Origin: JAWLBM01 sp041687675
Lineage (GTDB): Bacteria; Pseudomonadota; Alphaproteobacteria; Rhizobiales; Pleomorphomonadaceae
Assembly: GCA_041687675.1 (NCBI GenBank)
Contig: JAWLBM010000007.1
Span: forward strand, 68,039 to 132,038
Reading direction: 5' to 3'
DNA: 64,000 nucleotides
Shown here one piece after another: positions 1 to 8,175 of the stretch. Position numbers and translations under genes: made by a program. Under the pieces are notes generated by a model. It worked only from the letters and a program-made list of their open reading frames with translations, was not told where the DNA came from and did no database searches. Each line of letters opens with the position of its first letter. The first letter of the stretch is position 1.

Positions 1-174
1 GCTGAGGGCGATGATCCCGAGAATGAAGGTCCAGCCGAACACCTGGAACAGGATGAAGTCGTTGACGTAGACCGGCATCGTCAGGAGGACGAGGGCCAGC
101 GCCCACCATTGCGCCGGGATCCGCTCGAGGAATGTCGGCTGGTAGCCGGTGGCGCTTCGCTCGGTGATGGACAT
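1..174 (-). CDS. livM: Branched-chain amino acid-type ABC permease LivM (N-terminal part, cut by window edge)
   Basis: Only the first 58 codons are inside the window. The protein starts MSITERSATG and enters a hydrophobic segment around residues 25-45 (ALALVLLTMPVYV), the usual beginning of a LivM inner-membrane permease. Its ATG overlaps the stop codon of livH in an ATGA arrangement, so the two permeases are translationally coupled and should form the heterodimeric channel of a HAAT-family importer. The ATPases LivG and LivF would be expected just beyond the left edge. The LivM assignment rests mainly on position after LivH; the visible residues alone could not prove it. Confidence 0.8.
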   Translation of the reverse strand, partial: MSITERSATGYQPTFLERIPAQWWALALVLLTMPVYVNDFILFQVFGWTFILGIIALS

Positions 175-1187
175 CAGCGCCCCGCCCCGAGCAGGCCCTG
201 CGGCCGGAACGCAAGCACCGCGGCCATGATGAGGAAGGTGAAGACGACCGAGTAGGTCGGCGCATAGACGAGGCCGAGCTGCTCGGAGAGGCCGATCACC
301 ACCGCGCCGATCGCCGCCCCCGGGATCGAGCCCATTCCGCCGACGATCACGACGACGAGGCTCGCCAGCAGGAAGCGGGTGTCCTCGCCCGGCGACAGCG
401 ACTGGAAGGTGCCGCCGACGATGCCGCCGATCCCGGCGAGCCCGGCGCCGAAGGCGAACACGGCGAGGAAGACGTACTGGATCCTGACGCCCGAGGCCGC
501 CAGCATCTCGCGGTCGTCGACGCCGGCGCGGATCAGCATGCCGAGGCGGGTGCGGTTCAGCACCAGCCACATCGCCACCCCGATCACCACGGCGGCGACG
601 AGGATGGCGATCCGGACCGCCGGGTACCTCAGGTAGCTGATCTCGCCGTCGGCCTTGACGGACGAGACCACCGGCAGCGTCACCGGCCCGCTCAGCCACT
701 CCGGCGACAGGATGGTGTAGGACTGCCCGCCCCAGATCCACAGCAGCAGGTCGGCGATCACCACGGAGAGGCCGATCGTCACCATGGTCTGGCGGAGCTC
801 CTCGCCCTCCATCCGCCGGAACACCTGGTTCTGCAGCACGAGGCCGAGCGCGGCGACCGCGACGAAGACCACCGGGAAGGCCAGCAGCCAGGAGCCCGTC
901 GCCTCCGAGATCTCGAAGCCGAGATAGCCGCCGAGGAGATAGAGCGAGCCGTGCGCCAGGTTGACGTTGCGCATCAGCCCGAAGATCAGCGTGAAGCCGG
1001 AGGCGACGAGGAAGTAGAGCGCGCCGAGGGTGATGCCGCCGAACAGGGCGTTGAGGAAGATCCGCTTGCGCCCGAGCGCCTCCTCCAGGCCCTCCGGCCA
1101 GGGGGCGAAGACGAGCCAGAGGATCACCGCGACCAGGATCGCGATGATCAGCGACCAGACCGGGTATCTCCTGACGAAGCCTTCCAT
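174..1187 (-). CDS. livH: Branched-chain amino acid-type ABC transporter permease LivH
   Basis: 337-residue inner-membrane permease of the HAAT family. It shows the typical LivH opening of the conserved core (NALFGGITLGALYFLVASGF near residue 40, then GLMRNVNLAHGSLYLLGGY) and the C-terminal permease loop with VGGMGSIPGAAIGA around residue 300. About eight hydrophobic helices are visible. I start it at MEGFVRRYPV (ATG at 1187); an in-frame upstream start would add 14 Gly/Pro/Arg-rich residues lying over the upstream promoter motif. Its stop overlaps the start of livM. The gene follows an AraC regulator and, further upstream, the cognate-looking binding protein and an alcohol dehydrogenase. The substrate may therefore be a non-amino-acid compound such as an alcohol-derived acid or aromatic; this is inference. 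Confidence 0.93.
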   Translation of the reverse strand: MEGFVRRYPVWSLIIAILVAVILWLVFAPWPEGLEEALGRKRIFLNALFGGITLGALYFLVASGFTLIFGLMRNVNLAHGSLYLLGGYLGFEISEATGSWLLAFPVVFVAVAALGLVLQNQVFRRMEGEELRQTMVTIGLSVVIADLLLWIWGGQSYTILSPEWLSGPVTLPVVSSVKADGEISYLRYPAVRIAILVAAVVIGVAMWLVLNRTRLGMLIRAGVDDREMLAASGVRIQYVFLAVFAFGAGLAGIGGIVGGTFQSLSPGEDTRFLLASLVVVIVGGMGSIPGAAIGAVVIGLSEQLGLVYAPTYSVVFTFLIMAAVLAFRPQGLLGAGR

Positions 1188-1261
1188 CCGAAGGGGTCCC
1201 AGCGGCTCGCCGGGCGAACGCCCGGACACGGGGGAGCCTAGCGCGGCCCGGTCCCGCCGCT

Positions 1262-1289
1262 CATACCCGACAGTCTCACATTTCGGCGC
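1262..1289 (-). promoter_or_regulatory. Promoter-like motif copy A upstream of livH
   Basis: On the minus strand this stretch contains TGAGACT, three variable bases, then GGGTATG, preceded by CGAAA. The same arrangement (TGAGACT-N3-GGGTATG) occurs in copy B at about 4856-4880 upstream of the binding-protein gene. Both lie in non-coding DNA 75-150 bp before a minus-strand gene of the same transport module, so a shared activator site or promoter is likely. The regulator is unknown; the adjacent AraC protein is the first candidate. Confidence 0.55.
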
Positions 1290-1305
1290 GGCGTCGGGAA
1301 AAGCC

Positions 1306-2145
1306 TCAGTGCGCCATGGCGATGTGGACGCTGCGCCGGTAGGCGGAGGGCGGCACCACCCCGTTGGCGATGAAGAAGCGGGAGAAGCTCGCCTGGCTGG
1401 AGAAGCCGAGGTCGAGGCCGATCTCGGCCACCGCCTCCTGGGTCTCCGCCAGCCGGTCGATCGCCCGCTCCATCCTGAGGGCGTTGAGGTAGAGGTTCGG
1501 CGTGAGGCCGACCTGGGCCCGGAACAGCTTGTAGAAGTGCGGCCGCGACAGCCCGACCTCGCGGGCGATGCCGTCGAGTTCGAAGGATTCGCCGACCCGG
1601 TCCTGCAGCAGCCGCAAGGCGTTGCGGATGCGGAAGTCGCGCTTGGGCAGCGCCGGTCCGGTGAAGTCGCGCCCGCGCGCGGTCCACTGCCAGGACTGGT
1701 CGAAGGCGGACTGGGTGAGGCCGCAGAGACGGTCCTCCAGCTGCGGGTCGTCCCGGTCGGGGTCGAGCATGGAATGGGAGGTCGAGTAGACCAGCCGGGC
1801 GAGGTGGTCGGTGACCTCGACGCCGACCCGGCCGAAGCTCAGCGAGGCGGTGGCCCTTCGCGCCGCCTCGAGGAACCAGGCGGGACGGATGTAGAGGACG
1901 AGGCAGAGGGTCGGCTGGGACCAGTCGACCGGCGAGTAGAAGTGCGGCTGCCAGGGGCTGATCGCCACCCCCTGCCCCGGCGAGAGCGGGAAGGCCGTGT
2001 CGTCGACGACAACCTCCGCAGGCGGGCCCTGGACATGGAAGATGAGGTGCCCTTCCCGGTGGCCGTGCGGAGCCATCCGCTTGTCGAGCGCGTAGAGACA
2101 TACCCGACCGAACGCACCGTGGAACACGGCGACGGCAGTGCTCAT
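1306..2145 (-). CDS. AraC family transcriptional regulator
   Basis: 279-residue one-component regulator. The N-terminal half carries a cupin-like ligand domain (HGHREGHLIFHVQGPPAE near residues 27-42, and a PGQGVAISPWQPHFY segment near 57-72). The C-terminal 100 residues are two helix-turn-helix motifs of the AraC type (DGIAREVGLSRPHFYKLFR and the second one ending GFSSQASFSRFFIANGVVPPS). I chose the ATG at 2145 because GGAGGGG lies just upstream; the open frame extends further, into the end of the neighbouring dehydrogenase gene. It sits between an iron-type alcohol dehydrogenase and livH on the same strand and probably controls this transport/oxidation module, perhaps sensing the transported substrate or its aldehyde. 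Confidence 0.9.
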   Translation of the reverse strand: MSTAVAVFHGAFGRVCLYALDKRMAPHGHREGHLIFHVQGPPAEVVVDDTAFPLSPGQGVAISPWQPHFYSPVDWSQPTLCLVLYIRPAWFLEAARRATASLSFGRVGVEVTDHLARLVYSTSHSMLDPDRDDPQLEDRLCGLTQSAFDQSWQWTARGRDFTGPALPKRDFRIRNALRLLQDRVGESFELDGIAREVGLSRPHFYKLFRAQVGLTPNLYLNALRMERAIDRLAETQEAVAEIGLDLGFSSQASFSRFFIANGVVPPSAYRRSVHIAMAH

Positions 2146-2269
2146 ATCCCCCTCCGGCGTTTCCCCTGCGATGCTTTTGCGCATCATTTTCTTGGTGAGG
2201 CAGAATAACGCAGTTCGACCGCGCGGCAACCACTTCCGGGGGCAGGCGGTTGCGCCCGCGCTCCCCCGT

Positions 2270-3316
2270 TCACCAGGCGTCCTCCAGCAGCCGCAGGTAG
2301 TCCTCCGCCGTCGCATGCCGCGGGTTGGTGCGGCTGACCGGGTCGGCCGCCGCCGTGCGGGCCGCCCGTCGCAGCGCCGCCTCCTCCAGGCCGAGGAAGC
2401 CGATCCGCCCCGGCAGGCCGATCCGCGATCCGAGTTCGGCGAGCGCGGCGGCGAGGTCCATGCCGGGCGGAAGCCGCAGCGCCTCGCGGATGGCGGCGAA
2501 GCGCTCCTCCACGGCCGGCGCGTTGAACGCGATCACGCGCGGCAGGATCGCCGCGTGGAGCCAGCCGTGGCGGGCGGCGATGCCCGCCTCCGCCTCGAGC
2601 GCCCGGGCCACCGCGTCGGCGCCGCCGAGGCCCTTCTGCGCGGCGAGCCCCGCGTTGAGGGCGGCGGCCAGCATCTCGCGGCGGGCCTCGAGGTCGCGGC
2701 CGTCGGCAACGGCCTTCTCGAGATGGGCGCCGGCGCGCCGAACCCCCTCGAGGGCGATGCCGTCCGCCGGCGGGTTGTAGGTGGTGCCGAGGTAGGCCTC
2801 GATGCAGTGGGTGAGCGCGTCGATGCCGCAGGCGGCCGTGCCCGCCGCATCGAGGCCGACCGTCAACGTCGGGTCGCAGAGGATGACGGAGGGCGTCCCG
2901 GGCGGCTGGTCGCCGGCGCCGGCGACCGGGCCGAGCCCGACGCTCGCGGTCGGGGTGGGGATGGCCACCAGCGGCGCCGGCCGGTCGCCGCGGCGGACGC
3001 CGAGGCGGCGCGACAGGTCGAGGGCGGCGGCGCCGCCGAGCGCGACGATGCCGTCGCAGTCGTCGTTGCGGAAGCTCTCGGCGGCGATTCGCGAAGCCTG
3101 CGCGCCGGGGAGGTCCCTGAGCGGCTCCAGCCAGACGGGCCGGCAGGCGCCGGGCATGGCGTCGGCGAGGCGCTCGATGCCCTCGTCGATCCCGGCGGCG
3201 GCGTCGGTCACCACCAGCGGCCGGCCGATCGCGAGCTTGCGCATCTCCTCCGGCAGCGCGTCCTCGAGGATCCGGTCTGCGAAGTGGATGCGGGTGACGT
3301 AGGTGATCAGCGACAT
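2270..3316 (-). CDS. Iron-containing alcohol dehydrogenase family protein (divergent)
   Basis: 348 residues, the length of short type III (iron) alcohol dehydrogenases or maleylacetate reductases. The family is recognised from GIDALTHCIEAY (the Asp and first His metal ligands), RHGWLHAAILPRVIAFN (last metal His) and the C-terminal NPRHATAEDYLRLLEDAW. Several canonical positions are changed. The GGGS nucleotide loop reads GGAAALDLSRR; the PTT-GTGSE segment reads IPTPTASVGLG; and the block that normally supplies the second metal His and the catalytic His (GLGxxHxxxH) reads GLGGADAVAR, with Asp and Arg instead. It may bind a different metal, or have altered or no redox activity. It lies in the transport operon between the binding protein and the AraC gene; the predicted role is oxidation or reduction of the imported compound. 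Confidence 0.82.
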   Translation of the reverse strand: MSLITYVTRIHFADRILEDALPEEMRKLAIGRPLVVTDAAAGIDEGIERLADAMPGACRPVWLEPLRDLPGAQASRIAAESFRNDDCDGIVALGGAAALDLSRRLGVRRGDRPAPLVAIPTPTASVGLGPVAGAGDQPPGTPSVILCDPTLTVGLDAAGTAACGIDALTHCIEAYLGTTYNPPADGIALEGVRRAGAHLEKAVADGRDLEARREMLAAALNAGLAAQKGLGGADAVARALEAEAGIAARHGWLHAAILPRVIAFNAPAVEERFAAIREALRLPPGMDLAAALAELGSRIGLPGRIGFLGLEEAALRRAARTAAADPVSRTNPRHATAEDYLRLLEDAW

Positions 3317-3379
3317 CGGCGTTCACCTGCCCCGATGGCCCGGACGAGAGCGCGGGTGGCGAGGGCCGCCGGACCCGCC

Positions 3380-3412
3380 GCCCGGCCGGACCCTGGGCGG
3401 GTCCGGCCGGGC
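3380..3412 (-). repeat. Perfect 14-bp stem hairpin after the binding-protein gene
   Basis: GCCCGGCCGGACCC and its exact reverse complement are separated by five bases. No T-run follows in the direction of transcription, so it is more likely an mRNA-stabilising or attenuating hairpin than a full terminator. It lies between the binding-protein stop (3455) and the dehydrogenase start (3316). Comparable hairpins follow other importer binding-protein genes in this window. Confidence 0.6.
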
Positions 3413-3454
3413 GTGTCGGGAGGCCGGCCGCGGACGGCGGCCGGCCGGGTCTCG

Positions 3455-4720
3455 TCAGCCCTTGCCGCCGAGCGCGGCGCAGTCCGGGGTGTCGCGCGAG
3501 GGCAGGCCCATCGCCCGGAACTCGTCCGGGGTCATGCCGAGGGTCTGGTTGACGTTGTCGGTGCGCGAGACGAACTGGTTCTTGAGGTTGCCGTCCTCGC
3601 CCTCGACCACCTCGTTGATGAACACCGAGCCGGTGGCCTGGCGGTTCTCGTTGAGGGTCACGGTGCCGAGCGGGGTGTCGAGCGGCATCGTGGCGAGGGC
3701 CTCGTGCAGCTTCGCCTGCCCCTCGCCGAGGTCGCCTTCGACGGCGTCGATCGCCTGCAGGGCGGCGAGGGTGGCGACGTAGTAGCCGACGCCGAACAGC
3801 GACGGCGTCGGGAAGCGCTCGCTCTCGGGGAAGGCCTCCTGGTAGGCCTTGACGTAGTCCTGCCACTCCGGCGCCGGGTTGTCCTCGGCGAGCGGGCCGG
3901 AGGTCGGGGTGCCGACCAGGGCGTCCTTGGCCCGTCCGCGGGAGGTGAGCACCGTCTGGTCGGCCATGATGGTGCCGCCGATGAGGTTCGTCTCGGCGCC
4001 GGCCTGCTCGTACTGGTTCAGGAAGTTGATCGCGTCGGTGCCGCCGACGCCGAGGTAGATGGCGTCGATGTCCTCGGGAAGCGCAGCGATCACGCCGCCG
4101 AAGTCGGACGAGCCCAGCGGCACCCAGAAGCGCTCGACGATCTCGCCGCCGGAGCGGCAGAAGTCGACCGCGAAGCCGAGGAAGTTGGTGTAGCCGAAGG
4201 AGTAGTCGGCGGCCACGGTGGCGACGCGCTTCCAGCCCTTCTCGTTGACCACGTAGGTGCCGAGCCCGGCGCCCCACTGCGCGCCGTCGAGGTTGAAGCG
4301 GTAGAAGTTCGGCGCCGGGTCGACCCAGGTGGTCTCCAGCGCGCCGGAGATGCCGTTGATCACCGTCTTGTCGGGGATCGTCTTGGCGTAGTCGCGCATG
4401 GCGATGCCTTCGGAGCCCGACAGCGGCCCGATGATGATGTCGACGTTGTCCTGCTCGATCAGCTTGCGCGCCTGGCGGACGGCGGTGTCGGGGGTGGTGT
4501 CGCTGGGCGCCACCACATACTCGATCTTCTTGCCGCCGGCCATGAAGTCGGCCTGCTTGAGGGCCAGTTCGACGTTGCGCACGCCGTCGGCGCCGCCGGC
4601 GGCGAAGGCGCCCTCGAGCGCGACGAGGATGCCGAGCTTGATGGTGTCGTCCTGGGCCATCGCGCCCGAAGGCAGCATGAACGCGAGCGCCGAGACCGAG
4701 GCGATGATCGCCTTTCTCAT
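3455..4720 (-). CDS. ABC transporter substrate-binding protein, branched-chain amino acid (HAAT) type
   Basis: 421-residue periplasmic binding protein of the Leu/Ile/Val-binding type I fold. A Sec signal peptide is visible (MRKAIIASVSALAFML then SGAMAQDD, cleavage after AMA). The mature part starts with the family pattern TIKLGILVALEGAFA and has VDIIIGPLSGSEGIAM near residues 90-105. The start at 4720 is backed by AAGGGAGG upstream. It is the first gene of a minus-strand module continuing with the alcohol dehydrogenase, AraC regulator, livH and livM. Distant relatives bind aromatic acids, urea-like compounds or short carboxylates, so leucine need not be the ligand. Confidence 0.92.
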   Translation of the reverse strand: MRKAIIASVSALAFMLPSGAMAQDDTIKLGILVALEGAFAAGGADGVRNVELALKQADFMAGGKKIEYVVAPSDTTPDTAVRQARKLIEQDNVDIIIGPLSGSEGIAMRDYAKTIPDKTVINGISGALETTWVDPAPNFYRFNLDGAQWGAGLGTYVVNEKGWKRVATVAADYSFGYTNFLGFAVDFCRSGGEIVERFWVPLGSSDFGGVIAALPEDIDAIYLGVGGTDAINFLNQYEQAGAETNLIGGTIMADQTVLTSRGRAKDALVGTPTSGPLAEDNPAPEWQDYVKAYQEAFPESERFPTPSLFGVGYYVATLAALQAIDAVEGDLGEGQAKLHEALATMPLDTPLGTVTLNENRQATGSVFINEVVEGEDGNLKNQFVSRTDNVNQTLGMTPDEFRAMGLPSRDTPDCAALGGKG

Positions 4721-5067
4721 CGGGGGACCTCCCTTGATAGCGCAGGCCGCCTTGTCCACGCCGTGCCGTCCCGCCGCCTGCATCCCGGGTGCCACGGCCA
4801 CACCGAGGAAGGGTAGGTTCGAGGCCCCGCCGCCGCGATGACCCGGCGTTCGGCTCCATACCCCCTAGTCTCATTTTTCGCCCCCGCCGCATCCGCGCCC
4901 GCGGCTTCCGGGCGAAGCGGCGTCCGGGACAGCAGCATGTCCTCGTCGATCCATACGGCGAGGAGCGCATCCTCAAAGTCCGTTGGCATTGCGACCGAGA
5001 AGGCCGTGCAGACCGCGTCGGGGCACCGATACGGCTCGGGATGGCCGTTGACGATATCAAGTCTCCG
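4721..5067. other. 347-bp intergenic region, likely promoter of the binding-protein operon
   Basis: No convincing gene. A minus-strand frame covers part of it, but it has no family signature and overlaps the repeated promoter-like motif. The only notable content is motif copy B near 4856-4880. Confidence 0.5.
4856..4880 (-). promoter_or_regulatory. Promoter-like motif copy B upstream of the binding-protein gene
   Basis: Minus-strand sequence CGAAAAATGAGACT, three bases, GGGTATGGAGC. It matches copy A before livH at TGAGACT-N3-GGGTATG plus flanking CGAAA and AGC. It sits about 135 bp upstream of the start codon. Shared occurrence before two genes of one importer supports co-regulation. Confidence 0.55.
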
Positions 5068-6183
5068 TCAGAGACTTGTCTGCTCCCCACCACTCGTCGA
5101 GAAGGTCGAGAAGCTGGTGACCAGGGTCACGAGACGGGCCTGCCGGTCCACGCCGGTCTTCGCAAAGACCGCCTTCAGTTGCGTTCTGACCGTGGCGGGC
5201 GAAAGCGACAGGCTGGCTGCGACTTCGTCGACGGACATTCCTCGACCGATACCACCGGCCACTTTAGCCTCCGCCGGAGTGAGGTCGAACAGCGCCTCAA
5301 GAATGCTTGCCGGCGGCCCGATCCCGGTTTTCGGCTCCGCGAGCAGGACGACCAGATCACCGGGAGTTAGGAAGTCCCGGCTTGACCGCACCAGCGGAAC
5401 GAGGTGCGCGATCGCCAGCGCGGCACCATCCCCGTCCCGGAGCGCGACGGAGTAGGGCTGCGCTCCCAGTCGCATCCGGCGGATCGAGTTGAGAACCTCG
5501 GTGAGCAGAGCGTCTCCCCTGGCGTCCTTCAGCCGGAGGTGGTCGTGGGCGCGGATGGCAACCAGGTGCGAGGCGGCCTCGAAGGAACGGTTTGCCGCAA
5601 TGACGCGCCCGTTCGCGCGCACAACGGCTGCGGGGATGCCGATCATGGCCAGCGCCGCGGTCATTCCTCTCGCGTGCTCGAGCCCCAGCCTCGCGCTCAA
5701 TGCAGCCGCGCGTGCGATATGCGGCCGAAGGGGATCCAGCAGCAACTTCGCCTCGTTCGGAACCGGGCCCTTGCTCAGCAGGCGATCGAAGCTGATCACC
5801 AACATGTCGCCCGTGAGCGGCATGATGAGGCTCCCGATCGACCAGCCGAGGCCGCGCGGGCGGAAGAACTCGGTGAACATCGGATGCGTTTCGATCTCCA
5901 CCGGCGTCAGCACGTCCTGGTCCGTCACGAATCCGCCGGCGCGCAGCCGCAGGCCCGCTTCGGCGCGGCAGTTGCGCAAAACCCAGCCCTGTTCGACGAA
6001 GTCGATCATGTGCTGCCGCATGCTCTCGGACGCCACCCAGCGGCTGCTTCCCCCACCTACGGCAAACAGGACGCCACCCTCGGCATCGCAAAGCTGCCCC
6101 AGGTCGGCAAGAAGTCCGGGCCAAAGATCCGGGTTGGCCGCGGCCTCATAGATGGTCCCGATCAGTTCGGCGTCCGCTTGCAT
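5068..6183 (-). CDS. LuxR-family helix-turn-helix transcriptional regulator (orphan)
   Basis: 371 residues. The last 65 form a LuxR/GerE DNA-binding domain (FDLTPAEAKVAGGIGRGMSV, then SLSLSPATVRTQLKAVFAKTG). The N-terminal 300 residues are a poorly defined sensor region with a PAS-like middle (AVVRANGRVIAANRSF near residues 195-210) and no receiver Asp pattern, so it is not a classical response regulator. ATG at 6183 is preferred, with a GGGGGGA run upstream; a TTG fifteen bases further up is the alternative. A similar LuxR-type protein lies at 8176-9300, and the two flank a DUF1194 gene pair. Target unknown. Confidence 0.88.
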   Translation of the reverse strand: MQADAELIGTIYEAAANPDLWPGLLADLGQLCDAEGGVLFAVGGGSSRWVASESMRQHMIDFVEQGWVLRNCRAEAGLRLRAGGFVTDQDVLTPVEIETHPMFTEFFRPRGLGWSIGSLIMPLTGDMLVISFDRLLSKGPVPNEAKLLLDPLRPHIARAAALSARLGLEHARGMTAALAMIGIPAAVVRANGRVIAANRSFEAASHLVAIRAHDHLRLKDARGDALLTEVLNSIRRMRLGAQPYSVALRDGDGAALAIAHLVPLVRSSRDFLTPGDLVVLLAEPKTGIGPPASILEALFDLTPAEAKVAGGIGRGMSVDEVAASLSLSPATVRTQLKAVFAKTGVDRQARLVTLVTSFSTFSTSGGEQTSL

Positions 6184-6191
6184 TCCCCCCA

Positions 6192-6205
6192 AGAGCAAGT
6201 GCTCT
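6192..6205. repeat. Inverted repeat AGAGCA-AG-TGCTCT in the leader of the LuxR gene
   Basis: A perfect 6-bp inverted repeat with 2-bp spacer lies a few bases upstream of the preferred start codon of the LuxR-type regulator. Position fits an autoregulatory operator or a leader hairpin; no direct evidence for either. Confidence 0.3.
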
Positions 6206-6289
6206 CCCCCGGATGACGCCGACGACCGGCAGACGGTACTAGCCTACCTGCCGGCGACCGAGCGGCAACCCTCGATGAAATGACGACGC

Positions 6290-7093
6290 CTACCCGCCCG
6301 GTGGCGCGGCTGTTGCCGGCAGCTTCGCGAATTGCGGCCGCTCCTGCACCTGGTCGAGGCCGATCACCGGCTGGATCTCGCGTTCCAGCTTCCTCAGGAT
6401 CGCTTCGGCGAAGTCGGGGTAGTCGGCGATTTCCATCACGAAGGCGCCGGGCCCGGTGATGACCGAGCGCTCGAAGTAGTCGGCCAGCCACGGCTCCGCG
6501 TTGGCGATGGCGAGCGCGTTGATGGTGACGCCCATCGCCTCCGCCCGCTGGCGGGCGTCCCGGAGGAAGGGAGCGCCGTGCGGGGCCAGCGGGCCGCGAG
6601 AGGGGGGACTGACGGCGGGGGCGGCCGGAGCCCGCGGCGACACGGTCTCGGCCCCGTCCCCCGACAGGTTGATCAGCCTGCGCCTGGCGCAGGGGCGCTG
6701 CTCCAGGAGGTCCAGCGCGGCCCAGAGCCCCTTGCCGAGGCCCGTGTTGCCGGTGAGGCGCCGCGGCGCCGCTTCCACGGCGGCGGCGAAGCGCTCGGCG
6801 TCGGACCGCGTGCCGACGTCGATCCAGCCGAGCCGGTCGACGGACATGCTCATGTCGGCCCAGAAGACGGCCGCCAGCGACACCGTCCCGACGCTCTCGA
6901 TCGCCGCGAGGACGGCGTCGTCCCTGAAGGCGTCGGCGATGCCCTTCAGCTGGAGCAGGTGCTCCCGCTCGTCGACGCTGCCGGAGACGTCGACCGCGAG
7001 CACGAGCGCCAGGTCCGGACAGGGGGACGCGACGGCCGGTGGCGGGATGGTCAGCGCCGCGAGGGCGAGGAGGAGGAGGGATGGGCGCCGCAT
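6290..7093 (-). CDS. DUF1194 domain protein (secreted von Willebrand A-like)
   Basis: 267 residues with a signal peptide (MRRPSLLLLALAALTI, then VASPCPD). The mature protein opens with LALVLAVDVSGSVDEREHLL, a DxSxS metal-ion-dependent adhesion site of the vWA fold, followed by LTGNTGLGKGLWAALDLLE and INLSGDGAE, the pattern of DUF1194. A Pro/Ala insertion (about residues 165-180) makes it longer than its paralogue. Function is not established for the family. The start at 7093 gives the signal peptide; longer readings add Arg-rich sequence. It is divergent to the second DUF1194 gene about 320 bp away. Confidence 0.88.
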   Translation of the reverse strand: MRRPSLLLLALAALTIPPPAVASPCPDLALVLAVDVSGSVDEREHLLQLKGIADAFRDDAVLAAIESVGTVSLAAVFWADMSMSVDRLGWIDVGTRSDAERFAAAVEAAPRRLTGNTGLGKGLWAALDLLEQRPCARRRLINLSGDGAETVSPRAPAAPAVSPPSRGPLAPHGAPFLRDARQRAEAMGVTINALAIANAEPWLADYFERSVITGPGAFVMEIADYPDFAEAILRKLEREIQPVIGLDQVQERPQFAKLPATAAPPGG

Positions 7094-7413
7094 TCGCGTT
7101 CTCCGCCGGTGGGGGAGAGGCCCGCCGCCGACCGCTCGTCGCCGAGCGGGATCAGGACGCCGTTGCCCAAGCGCAGGTGGGTCGCCTCGCGGGCGCTCGC
7201 GGCTCCGCGAACCGAACCGCTGGTCTTGAGCACGACGGGCATTCCGTCGGCGCCGTCCTTCGACATCGCGCGTGGCCTCCGGCCCGGCCCCATCGCCGGG
7301 CATGCCACCGATCATGCACGCCGCCTCGACGGACCGCTTACCCGGTTTGAGGTAAGCGCCCTGGTTGTCCGCGGCGCATGATGCCCTTCGGGACTGGAGC
7401 GAGGGAGGCCCTC
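7094..7413. promoter_or_regulatory. Divergent promoter region between the two DUF1194 genes
   Basis: About 320 bp without a supported gene. A minus-strand frame of 71 codons (start near 7266, GGAGG upstream) runs into the DUF1194 start but shows no family features. At 7336-7357 there is GCTTACC, eight bases, GGTAAGC, a perfect 7-bp inverted repeat suited to a dimeric regulator controlling one or both genes. Confidence 0.45.
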
Positions 7414-8163
7414 ATGAAGATCCCCGGTTTCTCGGCTGCGCTCGTATGCGGATCTCTCGTCGCGGCCGGCGAGGCGGTCGCCGCCCCGTGCCACGACCTC
7501 GCCCTCGTCCTCGCCATCGATGCGTCCGGCAGCGTGGATGCCTTCGAATACCGTCTCCAGACGCAGGGCATCGCCGCCGCCTTCCGCAGCGAGCCCGTGA
7601 AGGCGGCGCTCGCCGGCGCCGGGAGCGTCGCGGCGAGCGCGGTCTTCTGGTCGGATCCGGCGCGGGACCCGGTGGTGGTCGGCTGGCACGACCTGGACGG
7701 CCCCGGAGGCCCGGACCGGTTCGCCGACCGGATTCTGGCCGTGCCCCGGGGCTTCGGCGGACAGACGGGCCTCGGGGCGGGGCTCTGGGCCGCGCTGGAC
7801 GTCCTCGCGGATCCCGCCCTCTGCGCCGCCCGCAAGGTGGTGAACGTGTCGGGAGACGGCGTGCAGGGCCGCGGCTCGCTCATCGAAGGGAGAGGATTCA
7901 AGCAGATCGAGGTCCGCCTGGCGCGGGCCAGGGCGGAGCGCCTCGGCGTCACCGTCAACGCGCTCGCGATCACCCGCGACGAGCCCGGGCTCGCCGCCTA
8001 CTACCGGAGCGAGCTCCTCGCCGGACCCGGCGCCTTCGTGATGGAGGTGGACGACTACCACGACTTCGCCGAGGCGATCCTGCTGAAGCTGAGGCGGGAA
8101 ATCGAACCGATGATCGCAGGGCGCGGCACGCACGCAGAACTTGCGATGGCGGGGAGGCGGTAG
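7414..8163 (+). CDS. DUF1194 domain protein (secreted von Willebrand A-like), paralogue
   Basis: 249 residues, signal peptide (MKIPGFSAALVCGSLVAAG, AVAAPCHD) and the same vWA features as its divergent neighbour: LALVLAIDASGSVDAFEYRL (metal site), FGGQTGLGAGLWAALDVL and VVNVSGDGVQ. The C-terminal blocks GVTVNALAI and GPGAFVMEVDDYHDFAEAI are nearly the same in both copies, so they arose by duplication. The ATG at 7414 follows GAGGGAGG; an earlier in-frame ATG would spoil the signal peptide. Exported, role unknown. Confidence 0.88.
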   Translation: MKIPGFSAALVCGSLVAAGEAVAAPCHDLALVLAIDASGSVDAFEYRLQTQGIAAAFRSEPVKAALAGAGSVAASAVFWSDPARDPVVVGWHDLDGPGGPDRFADRILAVPRGFGGQTGLGAGLWAALDVLADPALCAARKVVNVSGDGVQGRGSLIEGRGFKQIEVRLARARAERLGVTVNALAITRDEPGLAAYYRSELLAGPGAFVMEVDDYHDFAEAILLKLRREIEPMIAGRGTHAELAMAGRR

Positions 8164-8175
8164 GATCGGCTGTCA

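Noticed and set aside
2138..4816. Plus-strand open frame of nearly 900 codons opposite the dehydrogenase and binding-protein genes
   Set aside because: Arg/Gly/Glu-rich shadow of high-GC coding on the other strand; the minus-strand frames carry clear family motifs, start sites and signal peptide.
4717..4989. Minus-strand 90-codon frame before the binding-protein gene
   Set aside because: No family signature, Arg/Pro-rich end, and it covers the conserved promoter-like motif.
7051..7308. Minus-strand small frame in the DUF1194 divergent region
   Set aside because: A ribosome-like GGAGG exists for the inner ATG, but the peptide is Ser/Gly-rich, overlaps the DUF1194 start and resembles nothing known.
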